Numbered from the stretch's first letter, positions 35,076 to 43,919 are shown. The stretch: 57,603 nucleotides of DNA from Myxococcales bacterium (GCA_007131285.1 SLQV01000077.1:1-57603); one strand, 5' to 3'. The notes: generated by a model from the sequence alone, not told the origin. Made by a program: numbers and translations.

Positions 35076-36917
35076 CTAGTGCGATGGACAGGCCTGCAGC
35101 TGAGGGAGGCTCAGCAGCAGCGCCGGGGCCCCAGCCCGTGCCCAGGCCGCAAGAGCAGGAGCGTCGAAATCTCGGGCGGCACGCAAATCCACCAGTGCGA
35201 CGCTCGGCGCAGCCGCGAGTGCCGCCGGGTCGGCAGCCGAAGGCGGCACTAGGACCGGCAAACGTTCGCCTCCCGTAATGGCCGTCGAAACGAGCGCGAG
35301 CTGGCTCGCCTCCGCGAGTACGGGCAAGGCGAAACCCGCAAGTCGGCGCTGAACAGCAGGCGACGGTGGCGCACCGGGTGCGAGATAGAGCGCGCTCACA
35401 GCGGGTGCGGCCTGGCGGCCTTCGTCCTCACCGAGCTCAAGCACTAAACTGTAGGCTCGGGCACGTGCTTCAGCGGCGATTGCTTTAGGCGAAACCGTCG
35501 CAGCGCCGGCAGGTGCTGCAAGCACCCAGCCAGCCACATCGAAACGCTCGCTCGCTTCGATGGCGGCGCGCAGCGCGGTCCCCGAGGTGTAGGCTGGCAG
35601 CGCCAAAAGCAGCAGGGGCCGCGCGGAGGCCCGGTCAACACCGAGCACGTGCCAGAATGCTAAAGCGGGATCCGAAAGGGGCGCTGTCGGACGCATCTCC
35701 TCCCCCTTGACCCCTGAATCAACATCCGCCGCCACATCTCGCAACCGAGCACGAAACATACGCGGCTCTTGCTGCAGAGATGGCTGGGCGGGGTATGTAC
35801 CGAGCCAGCGCACGAAGACGGACATCTCGGCAATCGCCTTTAGGACCGATGACGCTTCGGGGTCCGTGCCGAGACTCCCCTCAAAGTCCGCGTAAAAAAC
35901 GTATTCCCAGGGCCGGTGGCGACGCGGACGGGACTCGAGCTTGGTTAAGCTCAAGTTGGCTTCTGAGAATACCTCAAGGGCTCCAAGCAACGCCGCCGGC
36001 TTGTGCTTAAGCGCAAAAACGATAGACGTTTTTGGGGCTGCCCCCTCAGGCGGCGGCATCGGCTCCCGCGCGACAAGCACCATGCGCGTGGTGTTGTTGC
36101 GCGTGTCGGCAATGTCCGTCTCGCGAATCGCCAACCCGTGGAGGTCTGCGGCACTCGCGCTGGCGATAGCCGCAACGCTCGGGTCGCCAAGCGCGCGGAC
36201 CTTCTCTGCCGCGAGAGCCGTATCCACGAACGATTCGGCGGCAGCATAGGGCAAACTGGCCTCCAGGTACTTGGCACATTGGGCTAGCGCTTGCGGGTGA
36301 GACAGGATTCGGCGCACCTGGGATAGGTCGACGCTTTCATCCAGCGTCAGCAGGCAATGGCTCACCGGTTGTAATACCTCGCCAATAACGAAAAGCTTGG
36401 ATTCGAGCAGCAGATCGTAGGCTTCGTTGATGGAACCTGCGGTAGAGTTTTCGATTGGCAAAAGGGCCGCATCGGCATCACCCGCTTCGACCGCTTGGAG
36501 CATCGCGCCAAAACTCGCCGAAGCCTGCACCTTGGGCGGCAAGGCAAAACCCGCCGCGATACGACTTGCGGCAATGTAGCTGTACGCACCAGGAGCGCCC
36601 TGATAGAGCAGCACACGAGGCGCGAAGGTATCACCCAGCGCGACGCGAAAGTGATGACTTTGGACGAGGAGCGAGTGCTCAATGATGCGCGAGACCAAGT
36701 CTTTCACATAGTGAGCGGGCAGACCCTGCTGCGCCGCGCGCTCGAGCAAGCGTGCGAGCAGGCGCGCTTCACGTTTCCGGTCTCGCAGCATCCAACCGCT
36801 CTGGCGCTTGAGCGCCCCGATTTGGGCCACGACCTGGTCTCGCCGCGCAAGCAAGTCGACGAGCTGGTCATCCAGCCTGTCGAGTTCCGCCCGATAGTCT
36901 TCCAGTCCTTCCGCCAC
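35076..36917 (-). CDS. pheA: Bifunctional chorismate mutase/prephenate dehydratase with unknown C-terminal extension
   Basis: The P-protein converts chorismate to prephenate and then phenylpyruvate for phenylalanine synthesis. Chorismate mutase of AroQ type lies at about 1-88 (LDRLDDQLVDLLARR). Prephenate dehydratase lies at about 102-285 (GAPGAYSYIAA, LLPIENSTAGS, and TTRM at 276-279 where TRF is usual). An ACT domain lies at about 295-375 with ESRP (328-331), the Phe-binding feedback site. A further 225 residues, rich in Ala, Pro and Leu, follow and match nothing I know; normal length is about 380. Start GTG 36917 has GGAGGAG just upstream. Confidence 0.92.
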   Translation of the reverse strand: MAEGLEDYRAELDRLDDQLVDLLARRDQVVAQIGALKRQSGWMLRDRKREARLLARLLERAAQQGLPAHYVKDLVSRIIEHSLLVQSHHFRVALGDTFAPRVLLYQGAPGAYSYIAASRIAAGFALPPKVQASASFGAMLQAVEAGDADAALLPIENSTAGSINEAYDLLLESKLFVIGEVLQPVSHCLLTLDESVDLSQVRRILSHPQALAQCAKYLEASLPYAAAESFVDTALAAEKVRALGDPSVAAIASASAADLHGLAIRETDIADTRNNTTRMVLVAREPMPPPEGAAPKTSIVFALKHKPAALLGALEVFSEANLSLTKLESRPRRHRPWEYVFYADFEGSLGTDPEASSVLKAIAEMSVFVRWLGTYPAQPSLQQEPRMFRARLRDVAADVDSGVKGEEMRPTAPLSDPALAFWHVLGVDRASARPLLLLALPAYTSGTALRAAIEASERFDVAGWVLAAPAGAATVSPKAIAAEARARAYSLVLELGEDEGRQAAPAVSALYLAPGAPPSPAVQRRLAGFALPVLAEASQLALVSTAITGGERLPVLVPPSAADPAALAAAPSVALVDLRAARDFDAPALAAWARAGAPALLLSLPQLQACPSH

Positions 36918-37133
36918 ACTCCTCCAGCCTTACCACCACCGACCCCTCGCCCACAGGTGGAGCAGCATAGACCGCTTCGCCGGCCTCGGAAAGGTGACGC
37001 TCCTTCGATTAACGTCGCAACCCGTATGCCCCCTCCCGTAGCGATGAATGCTCGGCGGCTCCGGCTACTACTCGGTGGGCGCAGACCGTGCGAAGAAAAA
37101 GCGCTTGCGCCGTTAGGGCGCTAGGCTTGACAC

Positions 37134-38300
37134 GTGGCAAGTGAGCGTGAGCGATTAAACTGGCTCGAGCAGACCTACGGGGAGAATGGCCCGGGGCTCG
37201 TGGGCATTGGCGACGATGGCGCCTACCTCACCCTCGACGCGCCGCATCTAGTGGCGAGCGTCGATGCAGCGATTGAAAGCGTCCACTTTCGGCAAACCTG
37301 GCTGGACTGGGACGCGGTAGCTTTTCGCGCAGTACAAGCTGCTCTCTCCGATTTGGCGGCTATGGGCGCATCGCCCGCGGCCATTTTGAGTTCTGCGTCA
37401 CTTCCGCCGAACTTCAGCGAGGCTGCGTTCGCAGCGCTGGCACGTGGTACCGCCAGAAGCGCAAAACACAGCGGAGCCCGCCTCATCGGTGGCAACTTAA
37501 GTTCGGGCCCTCACGTGGAACTGCACACAACGGTTATTGGGCATGTGCCCAAGGCAGAAGCGCTTCTGACGCGACGCGGCGCTAGCCCCGGCGACACGGT
37601 CTGGGTCACGGGCCCCCTCGGCGCCGCGGCCCTCGGGTTGCGCGTGCTGGAGCACCTGCTGCCATCGCGGCATGCCGATGAAGATCCTTTTTGCCACCAC
37701 CCTCAACCGCAGCGCGGAGAACAATCGGACTCTGCCGCCATTCCCGAAGTGCCGCACGGACAGGCGCGCGTACCCATCCCCAACGATGGGTATGCCAGAT
37801 CACAAATAGAGACCTGCCTCGCGTCGAGCGGCATACCTGAACGTTTGCGGTGGCTCGCGCGCGCGTGCGTCGCGCGCTGGCAAACGCCTTCGGCACGCAT
37901 CGAGGCAGGTCTCGCGCTGCGACTCTGCGCCAGCGCTGCCATCGATCTCTCTGACGGCCTGTCTTCGGATGCAGCGGCTCTCGCGCGAGCGAGCGGGATC
38001 ATGCTCCTCGTCGATCAACCACTGCCCGCACCGACCTTTGCTCGCACGACAGGGGCTTCAGTCCGGACCGCGACCGCCGGACTTTGTGCGTCATTGGCAG
38101 CCGAACTGGGGGCCGATTGGACTCACCTTCAGGCACACGGTGGCGAAGACTACGAGCTTTTATTTACCCTGCCGCCGGATACGGAACCGCCGTGCGCCGC
38201 GTTTCGCATCGGCCGGTGCTTACCCGGCCCCGCCACCGTCAACTTTATCGAACCACGACTGAGACAAACTCGTCCGTTAGGTTTCGACCACTTCCTCTGA
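37134..38300 (+). CDS. thiL: Thiamine-monophosphate kinase
   Basis: ThiL phosphorylates thiamine monophosphate to thiamine diphosphate with ATP. The PurM-like fold is evident: GIGDDGAYL, LSDLAAMGASP, GGNLSSG, GDTVWVTGPLG, AIDLSDGLSSD and HGGEDYELLFTL. A roughly 50-residue, His/Pro-rich stretch (about residues 182-230) is inserted compared with standard ThiL of about 325 residues. Start is GTG 37134, divergent from pheA across 216 bp. No other thiamine genes are adjacent. Confidence 0.92.
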   Translation: MASERERLNWLEQTYGENGPGLVGIGDDGAYLTLDAPHLVASVDAAIESVHFRQTWLDWDAVAFRAVQAALSDLAAMGASPAAILSSASLPPNFSEAAFAALARGTARSAKHSGARLIGGNLSSGPHVELHTTVIGHVPKAEALLTRRGASPGDTVWVTGPLGAAALGLRVLEHLLPSRHADEDPFCHHPQPQRGEQSDSAAIPEVPHGQARVPIPNDGYARSQIETCLASSGIPERLRWLARACVARWQTPSARIEAGLALRLCASAAIDLSDGLSSDAAALARASGIMLLVDQPLPAPTFARTTGASVRTATAGLCASLAAELGADWTHLQAHGGEDYELLFTLPPDTEPPCAAFRIGRCLPGPATVNFIEPRLRQTRPLGFDHFL

Positions 38301-38689
38301 GCAGGCCTCCTCGCTCCAAGACAACGACCTTTTCGTTCCTTTTATACGATTCACCGGACCTTCGGGGCGTGGAATCTCACCATGGAAAGTGCGTGGGGGG
38401 TGCGGGGAACAGGTAGAGACACAACAATAAGGGTTTGGTTTCCCCCGGTGGAATCTTAGGCCACCTTGTGACGGATAGCTGGGAGGGGCTTTGCGGACTT
38501 CACCCTGCAGACTTCACCCTGGGAAAGACCGCCGTATGCTCCGCCTCACTTACGTGAGTGAGGTGCGCGACGCGCACATCGAAAAAAAGCCGCTACGCTT
38601 CTACCGTAAGCGTGCATTCGACTTTCACAACTTCATGTTCATAGTCTCTCTATCATGAGTCTGGAACCAAAAAACAAACGCCGGCCAAA
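38301..38689. other. Intergenic region with direct repeat and palindrome
   Basis: GACTTCACCCTG occurs twice in tandem (38496-38507, 38510-38521). A near-palindrome with 7-bp arms, CCTCACT and AGTGAGG, spans 38544-38563, about 130 bp before the first lipoprotein gene. Its CTCACTTACGTGA core recurs at 55959-55971. No gene is visible. Confidence 0.5.
38544..38563. promoter_or_regulatory. Palindrome sharing a 13-mer with the TonB-receptor upstream region
   Basis: The core CTCACTTACGTGA with 7-bp inverted arms is the size of a dimeric repressor site. The same 13-mer lies before the TonB-dependent receptor gene. The regulator is unknown. Confidence 0.35.
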
Positions 38690-39265
38690 ATGCTTTTTTT
38701 CCCTAACCTCCCCGGGAGCTGCCGTGAGCCATCGACACGGATTCTGGGCTTGTGCGCGATGACGCCGCTTTGTGCCTGCACTATTGCGTGCACACAAGAA
38801 GTCGAATCCGGCGGCGAACCTGACCTAAAGACCAGCCAAGGCATGGACACACAGGACACGGTCGTTGTCCTCGATGGTTGGCCAGAAGGCGATGTCGCTT
38901 GCGAGGCTCAGAGCGATGAGGGTTGGCGCTATGGCCTTAAGGTTGTGAGCGCTACCGCTCGGAAGCGGCCGAATCAGCGCCACCTCTACATGCAAAATCC
39001 AGAGACTGGCGACGTATGGCAACTGATAGCTTCCCGCGTAAAAAAACCACAAAATTCGATCGTTTACAATGTGGATTTCTCACCGATTGGGAGGCCGCGC
39101 TCGACGCGACGCATTGACGTGTATCGTGCTTCCATTTGGAAGCCTTTTTCTGGATTTACGCGCGGCATCAAGTACGTCCAATCAGACACGTCTACTACCT
39201 CACCCAGGGTTGTACATACGGTGTTATCACAAGCAGACGAGCATTGCTTTCTTCCTCGTTTATGA
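38690..39265 (+). CDS. Small lipoprotein, paralog 1
   Basis: This is a 191-residue predicted lipoprotein: a hydrophobic stretch ends in the lipobox TIAC with Cys34. The mature part contains a DGWPEGD motif, then DEGWRYGLKV, RHLYMQNPETG and a C-terminal EHCFL with a conserved final Cys. The same blocks occur in two more genes at 39.5 and 43.1 kb, so this is a local paralog family. I do not recognise the family. Composition is less GC-rich than the flanking dcw genes. Function is unknown; envelope location is likely. Confidence 0.75.
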   Translation: MLFFPNLPGSCREPSTRILGLCAMTPLCACTIACTQEVESGGEPDLKTSQGMDTQDTVVVLDGWPEGDVACEAQSDEGWRYGLKVVSATARKRPNQRHLYMQNPETGDVWQLIASRVKKPQNSIVYNVDFSPIGRPRSTRRIDVYRASIWKPFSGFTRGIKYVQSDTSTTSPRVVHTVLSQADEHCFLPRL

Positions 39266-39543
39266 GAACCCTTGGTTGCCATTTTCCAGGGAAACATGTT
39301 TGACGCACATACCCAATATTTTTCGGGCATGAACCCCGCACCCTCTCCCCCACTGTACCGTCAGAAAAGTGGTCTAAAGCTGCGCGCGGGGCCCCAACGC
39401 CCACTTGCTTCTTTCCGCAGCGTTTTTGCTTTATGGACCCCCTGAACGGTTACGCGACTGCTTGCTCGCCCCAACGCCTTTGTCTTAAAAATTTCTAACG
39501 CACGCACTCGACATTTCGACATCCGCGTTCACACTTTACTTCC

Positions 39544-40095
39544 ATGACCATTTACGCACCTGTACGCGCTTCGGTCCAATCGATTTCGCGGATCATGCGA
39601 AGTCACACCAGCCAGATAAATACAAAGACGCGATACAGCTTATGGACCATGATGGCCCTTTGCGCCTGCACCTTCTCATGTGCTCAAGATATCGAAACCC
39701 ATCCTGAAACCTTCCTAAAGACAACCCTATCTAATGTCACCGAGATAGACAAATGGCCAGCAGGCCAAGTTACGGATGTTGGAGTTAGCGATGACGGTTG
39801 GCGTTTCGGCCTTAAGCCCCTAGTACAGTGGAGAACATTGTTCAATCGAGCACCAAGATAACGCATAGTCTACATACAACCCAACCCCCCTGATGGCAAA
39901 ACGCTGGCGATTAAAGCGGTTCGATTTTTAGAGACAATGCGCTACGGTGGAGAACTAGATTCCACGCGCGACATCGTCGTAGAGCCTATCAAAGTTTTTG
40001 GTTATTCATGTATCGGATACCAGGTCCTAATTGGACCTGCTGAAGGAGAGCGCCTGGCAATAGAGCGCCAGGCACAGGGGGGATGCTTCTTGTGA
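39544..40095 (+). pseudogene. Small lipoprotein paralog 2, broken by one in-frame stop
   Basis: The reading frame begins at ATG 39544, carries the lipobox FSC (Cys46) and KWPAGQ and DDGWRFGLKP blocks, and hits TAA at 39859-39861. The same frame continues for 77 more codons to TGA at 40093-40095. That continuation aligns with paralog 1: RIVYIQPNPPDG with RHLYMQNPETG, LDSTRDIVVEP with RSTRRIDVYRA, and GGCFL with EHCFL. The stop falls exactly where paralog 1 has Gln, so a single CAA-to-TAA change explains it. It is either a fresh pseudogene or a truncated secreted lipoprotein of 105 residues. Confidence 0.8.
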
Positions 40096-40418
40096 TCACG
40101 CCTACGCTCCCTGTCTCTTGGCGCAACCCTGCGGGCACAGCCGAATCAATTGTCCTCGGCCACGACAGCCCCCACTATCCTCCCCACTATCCTAGGGAGC
40201 TTTTGGTTGGCTCGTACCTCGCCGACCTTAACAGCCACTGACGCGCTCAACGAGTCCGCTCAAGTCGATAGGTGTTACCCGACGATACCCCCCTGCCCGC
40301 TCTCGCTTTGCGATCCGCTGGCCTCCCACGAGGCTCTAGACACTCCAAGCGCGCACGCTCGCCACTGCGGCCGCTGGGCCGCCGAACCATAGGTCACGCC
40401 ACAAGGTGGCTGACGCGC
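40096..40418. other. Left flank of the transposase gene
   Basis: This stretch holds TCCTAGGGAGC (40190-40200), which recurs at 41519-41529 beyond the transposase gene. It also holds the first copy of CTGACGCGCTCAAC (40238-40251); the second copy, at 40410-40423, covers the end of the transposase gene. No gene is supported here. Confidence 0.5.
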
Positions 40419-41529
40419 TCAACCCAGCGAGAGACACAACGCGACTGGGTCGGCGCCTTGTGGGACCGTCTCGCACTGCGCTAGTCGCTGCTCTTTTAGC
40501 CACCAGGTGCCAGCCGGGAGACAGACGCCCTTGAGTCCCCGCTGCATTTCAGATCGAGCTTTCCTATAGGCGGTGCGCCAGGCATTGAGGACGGCGGACG
40601 CCGTACGCATCAGGTCCTTGCACCTCGCGACCAACGCAGGCTTGATGCGCTGAAAAGTGTCGTAGCGACTCGGCGCTAACGTTTTGGATTGCGAAGTTCC
40701 GAGCTGCTGTGCGCATTGCTGGCTCAGTTCAGGGCTACGGGGCCGCTCCAAGTGTGACTGGCGGGCAAGCCGGGCTCGCCCAAGCACTTTGCAGCCGCTG
40801 AAGCGGCGCGCCTCCGCCAACGCCGACTCCTGTGCCTCCACTTCGTCTAGTGCGCCTTTTAGAATCTCCCCCATAAAGCGCGCAGCCTCGTTTCGGTGTT
40901 CCGCTCCGTATAAGGAATGAGGCCGATAGAGCGTGATGCGATAGGTCGCCTGAGGGGGCAGCGTGCGCAAAGTCTTAACGGGCCTCGGCACAGTTTCCTC
41001 CACGCCCCCACGCGCCAGAACTTCGGCAAGCATCGCTCCCGTGGTGATGAGACCGGGCCACTCATCGTGGCGCTCGACAAGGCGTGCCTTCACAGGATTT
41101 GCAAGCAGATAGGCTAGCTCCGCGGTGGCAGCCGCCTGGCCGAGAATCATCAGGGCATTGTAGGGCTGGCGGTCGAACACCTCTCCCTCAATGTCGGGAT
41201 AGTGAGACTTTACCACACGGGCTAGATTACGGTTTAGCGTATGCATAAACTTCGGCAGCAGCCCAGAGGTATCGGTGAGCCACAGGTGGTAATGGTTTGA
41301 CATGAAAACTACGGCGTGAAGTTCGATATCAAAGGTGTCGGCTGCACACGCAAGGACGTACTTGAAGTCACGTACCAGCGCGGCCGTGGGGGTGAAGTGG
41401 AAGCGCCGCTCGGTGCAACGCCGCGCCACCACATACGATGTTCCAGGAAGGATGCGCCTCGGAAGAGTCATGTCGCCTCCTTCGGCCACCTCCCGTTACC
41501 GGTTGCGGGGCTTGAAGCTCCTAGGGAGC
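40190..41529. mobile_element. Possible RAYT-type element bounded by 11-bp direct repeats
   Basis: The REP-associated tyrosine transposase gene sits between two exact direct copies of TCCTAGGGAGC (40190-40200 and 41519-41529); the right copy lies within a GCTCC-TAG-GGAGC dyad. Such transposases act on short hairpin repeats and do not make target-site duplications in the usual way, so the repeats may be ends or substrates rather than duplications. Limits are tentative. Confidence 0.4.
40419..41471 (-). CDS. REP-associated tyrosine transposase (Y1/HUH)
   Basis: This single-strand transposase of the IS200-like Y1 superfamily shows the HUH motif as NHYHLWL (SNHYHLW) and an opening PRRILPGTSYVVARRC. 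The expected FDRQPYNALMI and YLLANPVKA region follows. It is 350 residues, with a C-terminal basic extension that is longer than in simple RAYTs. Start ATG 41471 follows GGAGG at 4 nt. Proteins of this family are usually chromosomal, domesticated and linked to REP palindromes. It lies in the accessory stretch between the two dcw blocks. Confidence 0.88.
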   Translation of the reverse strand: MTLPRRILPGTSYVVARRCTERRFHFTPTAALVRDFKYVLACAADTFDIELHAVVFMSNHYHLWLTDTSGLLPKFMHTLNRNLARVVKSHYPDIEGEVFDRQPYNALMILGQAAATAELAYLLANPVKARLVERHDEWPGLITTGAMLAEVLARGGVEETVPRPVKTLRTLPPQATYRITLYRPHSLYGAEHRNEAARFMGEILKGALDEVEAQESALAEARRFSGCKVLGRARLARQSHLERPRSPELSQQCAQQLGTSQSKTLAPSRYDTFQRIKPALVARCKDLMRTASAVLNAWRTAYRKARSEMQRGLKGVCLPAGTWWLKEQRLAQCETVPQGADPVALCLSLG

Positions 41530-41984
41530 GTTGGGTTCTTGGGTTCTTGGGTCCATCATCTTGATACAGCGCACTTCAAATTGAGCTTCGTTTCCTCGCG
41601 CATCGCCGCAGGGTTCATGCCCACGCCTCCGAGCTTCGGCGCTTGCGCGTCGTCCAGTACACGGTCGCGGACGCGCTCACACAACCCGCCTCGGTTGAAG
41701 GCAGAGCCTTGCAACACTTTGCATGTTTCCTAGACGCAGCGGGGTTTTAGGGCTCCGAGCAGCGCCAGCTGGGGTCGACGGATACCGCTCTGCGCGCCCC
41801 GCCAAACACGCGCGCTGCGCGTCACGCTAGTCCATGCGTCGCAGCCGAGAATCCAACGATTCGGAAGGTAGGCAGCCTTGGCTCACTCCTTGCGGTGCCC
41901 TTAAGCGCGGAGCGAAAGGAGACGAGCAGCTTCGCCTCCTCTTCACGCACTAGACCCCGGTTGTTTCGGGAGCAGGAGATTATC
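41472..41984. other. Right flank of the transposase gene
   Basis: It contains the second TCCTAGGGAGC (41519-41529) and three head-to-tail copies of an 8-mer, TTGGGTTC (41531-41554, the last one TTGGGTCC). A 53-codon minus-strand frame (41556-41717) is listed separately. Otherwise nothing is seen. Confidence 0.45.
41556..41717 (-). CDS. Possible small ORF or gene remnant
   Basis: A 53-residue frame begins at GTG 41717 and ends at TGA 41556. It has a soluble, charged sequence (CERVRDRVLDDAQ, PKLGGVGMNPAAM). I do not recognise it. There is no clear ribosome-binding site. It could be the tail of a gene lost when the transposase region formed. Confidence 0.25.
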   Translation of the reverse strand: MLQGSAFNRGGLCERVRDRVLDDAQAPKLGGVGMNPAAMREETKLNLKCAVSR

Positions 41985-42134
41985 ATGGGCACCCTTCTTT
42001 TTTCACTATTCGGCCTCGTGACCGGAGTCATTGTCATCGTGTTTGTTGCCGGAGCTCTGCGCCGTCGGCGCGCAAACAATAGGCAAGCAACGCAATCTGA
42101 CAGCACGTCCGGACCATCAACAGCTACGCCCTAA
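41985..42134 (+). CDS. Small single-pass membrane protein
   Basis: This 49-residue protein has one hydrophobic helix (about 4-25, FSLFGLVTGVIVIVFVAG) followed by an Arg-rich and then Ser/Thr-rich tail. That places the C-terminus in the cytoplasm by the positive-inside rule. A good AGGAG precedes the ATG by 7 nt, which supports translation. It lies 179 bp upstream of the glycine-zipper stress protein on the same strand. Function unknown. Confidence 0.6.
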   Translation: MGTLLFSLFGLVTGVIVIVFVAGALRRRRANNRQATQSDSTSGPSTATP

Positions 42135-42313
42135 ATCCGCAGCAGCACGCACTGCGCTTGGCTAGGGCGGCACCCACTGGCGGCGCCAAAAACCGCGCAT
42201 TCACGGATCTCTGAGGGAGCAAGGCCCACGGCCGCCGCCTCCGCCGGAGCAGTATCGTTCGAGCGGACACCATCCAATCGGACTCGACAAAGGAAAGCAC
42301 AGAAGGAACAGTT

Positions 42314-42871
42314 ATGGCATCGAACACATCGGTTATCTCGCTCGCGTCGTCCGAGGCACAGGCGGCAGGCATCGTCACAGACCTGCAGAACGCGGGCTTC
42401 TCCAACAGTGATATCTCTGCTTTGCTACCGGATAAGCGAGCAACACGGGACTTCGCTCACGAAAACAGTACCAAAGCCCCAGAGGGCGCTATCGGTGGTG
42501 TGGGCGCGGGCGGCGCAGTCGGCGGTACGCTCGGGCTTCTCGCAGGGGTTGGAGCACTGGCCATTCCTGGCGTAGGCCCCTTTATCGCCGCAGGGCCTAT
42601 CATGGCGGCGCTCAGCGGTGCCGCCGCGGGTGCAGCCGTCGGCGGCATCGCGGGCGCCCTCATCGGGATGGGGATTCCTGAAATCGAAGCTAAACAATAT
42701 GAGGAGAAGGTCAAAGGTGGCCGCATCCTGCTCTCTGTTCACGTCGACGACAGCGATAAGCGGTCTCAGGCTAAGAAGATTCTAGCGAACGCGGGCGCCG
42801 ATGATGTGGTGACTGTCGGCGAACAGGGCGTACCCGAAGCGCCACACGCCCAACACGCTGCGTCCCGTTAG
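42314..42871 (+). CDS. Glycine-zipper general-stress-like protein
   Basis: The N-terminal 50 residues resemble the YflT-type general-stress domain (SEAQAAGIVTDLQNAGFSNSDIS). A long Gly/Ala-rich hydrophobic centre follows (about 60-118, GGVGAGGAVGGTLG repeats), typical of a glycine zipper that inserts into membranes. A C-terminal part GGRILLSVHVDD resembles the second half of similar stress proteins. It is 185 residues with no signal peptide. Such proteins are induced by osmotic or oxidative stress in many bacteria; the role here is inferred from the family. Confidence 0.7.
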   Translation: MASNTSVISLASSEAQAAGIVTDLQNAGFSNSDISALLPDKRATRDFAHENSTKAPEGAIGGVGAGGAVGGTLGLLAGVGALAIPGVGPFIAAGPIMAALSGAAAGAAVGGIAGALIGMGIPEIEAKQYEEKVKGGRILLSVHVDDSDKRSQAKKILANAGADDVVTVGEQGVPEAPHAQHAASR

Positions 42872-43130
42872 CGCAGAGCTGGGGTCGGTTGGCGCGAAAG
42901 AGGATCGACGGTGGGTGGCGTTCTCGGGATCACGCAGTGCTGCTCGTGAAACCCACCTTCCATCTCAGCCCAAGCCCACCTCTCCGTCCCATATCTACGC
43001 CCTATCTTTCAGATTTAATGCTCACATGCTGGAAAACACGTTGCTGCGCAGCTACCGCGATCGCAGCGCGTCTTAAAGTATTACTACTGCGCGCACTGGA
43101 CTTACTAATCTCTTCTCATAAACTCCAAGC

Positions 43131-43754
43131 GTGAATAGCACCTACTTTGCGACCATGCGCCATTTAGCTACACAATCTGCAACCGCGCAACGAGCTAACC
43201 ACTCAACACCTTTATCTAGACAGATTTACCTGTGGTTAATGGCCGTTCTTTGCGTTTGCAACTTCTCCTGTGTGCAAGGCATCGAATCCGGCGATGATCC
43301 GGAGTTTCACGGCAAAAGCGATGACTCAATCTGGCTATTAACACCTGAAGCAGAGCCACACGAGACTCGGCCACTCTCACCTTACATCATAGATGAATTT
43401 GAAGGATGGCCCAATGGCTTCACCTGTGTAGCCGTTGCCGAAAATGGTTGGTGGTACGCACTTGAAGCCCCAAGTTTGTCAAACCTCTCTGGTTTACGGT
43501 TCTCTTTGAGTCGTGATTTAATTATGTTCGACCCATTAACATCGACAGGATATAGGATCCAAGTCCCGAGGGTGGGCCTTTCAACATTTGCTACTTATCT
43601 ATATTCTAAGCGAAAGGTTAAGGTCACGCTGGGCGCCCTGAACTATATTGGTCGGGCTTCAGCTAGCAAGCGGTATGTTTGGTACGAGCACGAAATGGAT
43701 ACTCCGAGCGGTGACATCGTTTTAAACAGAGCTGTCGCCGAATGCCAAAGGTAG
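43131..43754 (+). CDS. Small lipoprotein, paralog 3
   Basis: This is the third member of the local lipoprotein family: the hydrophobic stretch ends in FSC (Cys47), followed by EGWPNG and ENGWWYALEAP blocks at the same spacing as in paralogs 1 and 2. It ends in AECQR, a conserved last Cys. It is 207 residues from GTG 43131; an ATG at 43155 is also in frame. The C-terminal half has diverged more than the N-terminal half. Base composition is lower in GC than the surrounding dcw genes. It is the gene next to the tandem repeat and the end of ftsQ. Function unknown. Confidence 0.7.
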   Translation: MNSTYFATMRHLATQSATAQRANHSTPLSRQIYLWLMAVLCVCNFSCVQGIESGDDPEFHGKSDDSIWLLTPEAEPHETRPLSPYIIDEFEGWPNGFTCVAVAENGWWYALEAPSLSNLSGLRFSLSRDLIMFDPLTSTGYRIQVPRVGLSTFATYLYSKRKVKVTLGALNYIGRASASKRYVWYEHEMDTPSGDIVLNRAVAECQR

Positions 43755-43855
43755 TTAGGGGGCTCAAGGGTGTACACAGTTAAGCGAGCTGCATGCGCGG
43801 CTTAAGGGTCTGTGCTCGTGCACCCACGTAGGCAAGAACCTAGTCGTGCACCCTC

Positions 43856-43919
43856 TTTTGACAAGGCCGCTTTTTGACGAGGCCGCTTTTTGACAAGGCC
43901 GCTTTTTGACAAGGCCGCG
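43856..43919. repeat. Tandem repeat, 4 x 16 bp
   Basis: Four head-to-tail copies of TTTTGACAAGGCCGCT, the second with one change (A to G) and the last ending in G. It lies between the ends of lipoprotein 3 and ftsQ. It is not CRISPR, because there are no spacers. Confidence 0.9.

Noticed and set aside
43856-43919. Possible CRISPR array
   Set aside because: Copies are directly adjacent, 16 bp long, without spacers, and no cas genes are present.
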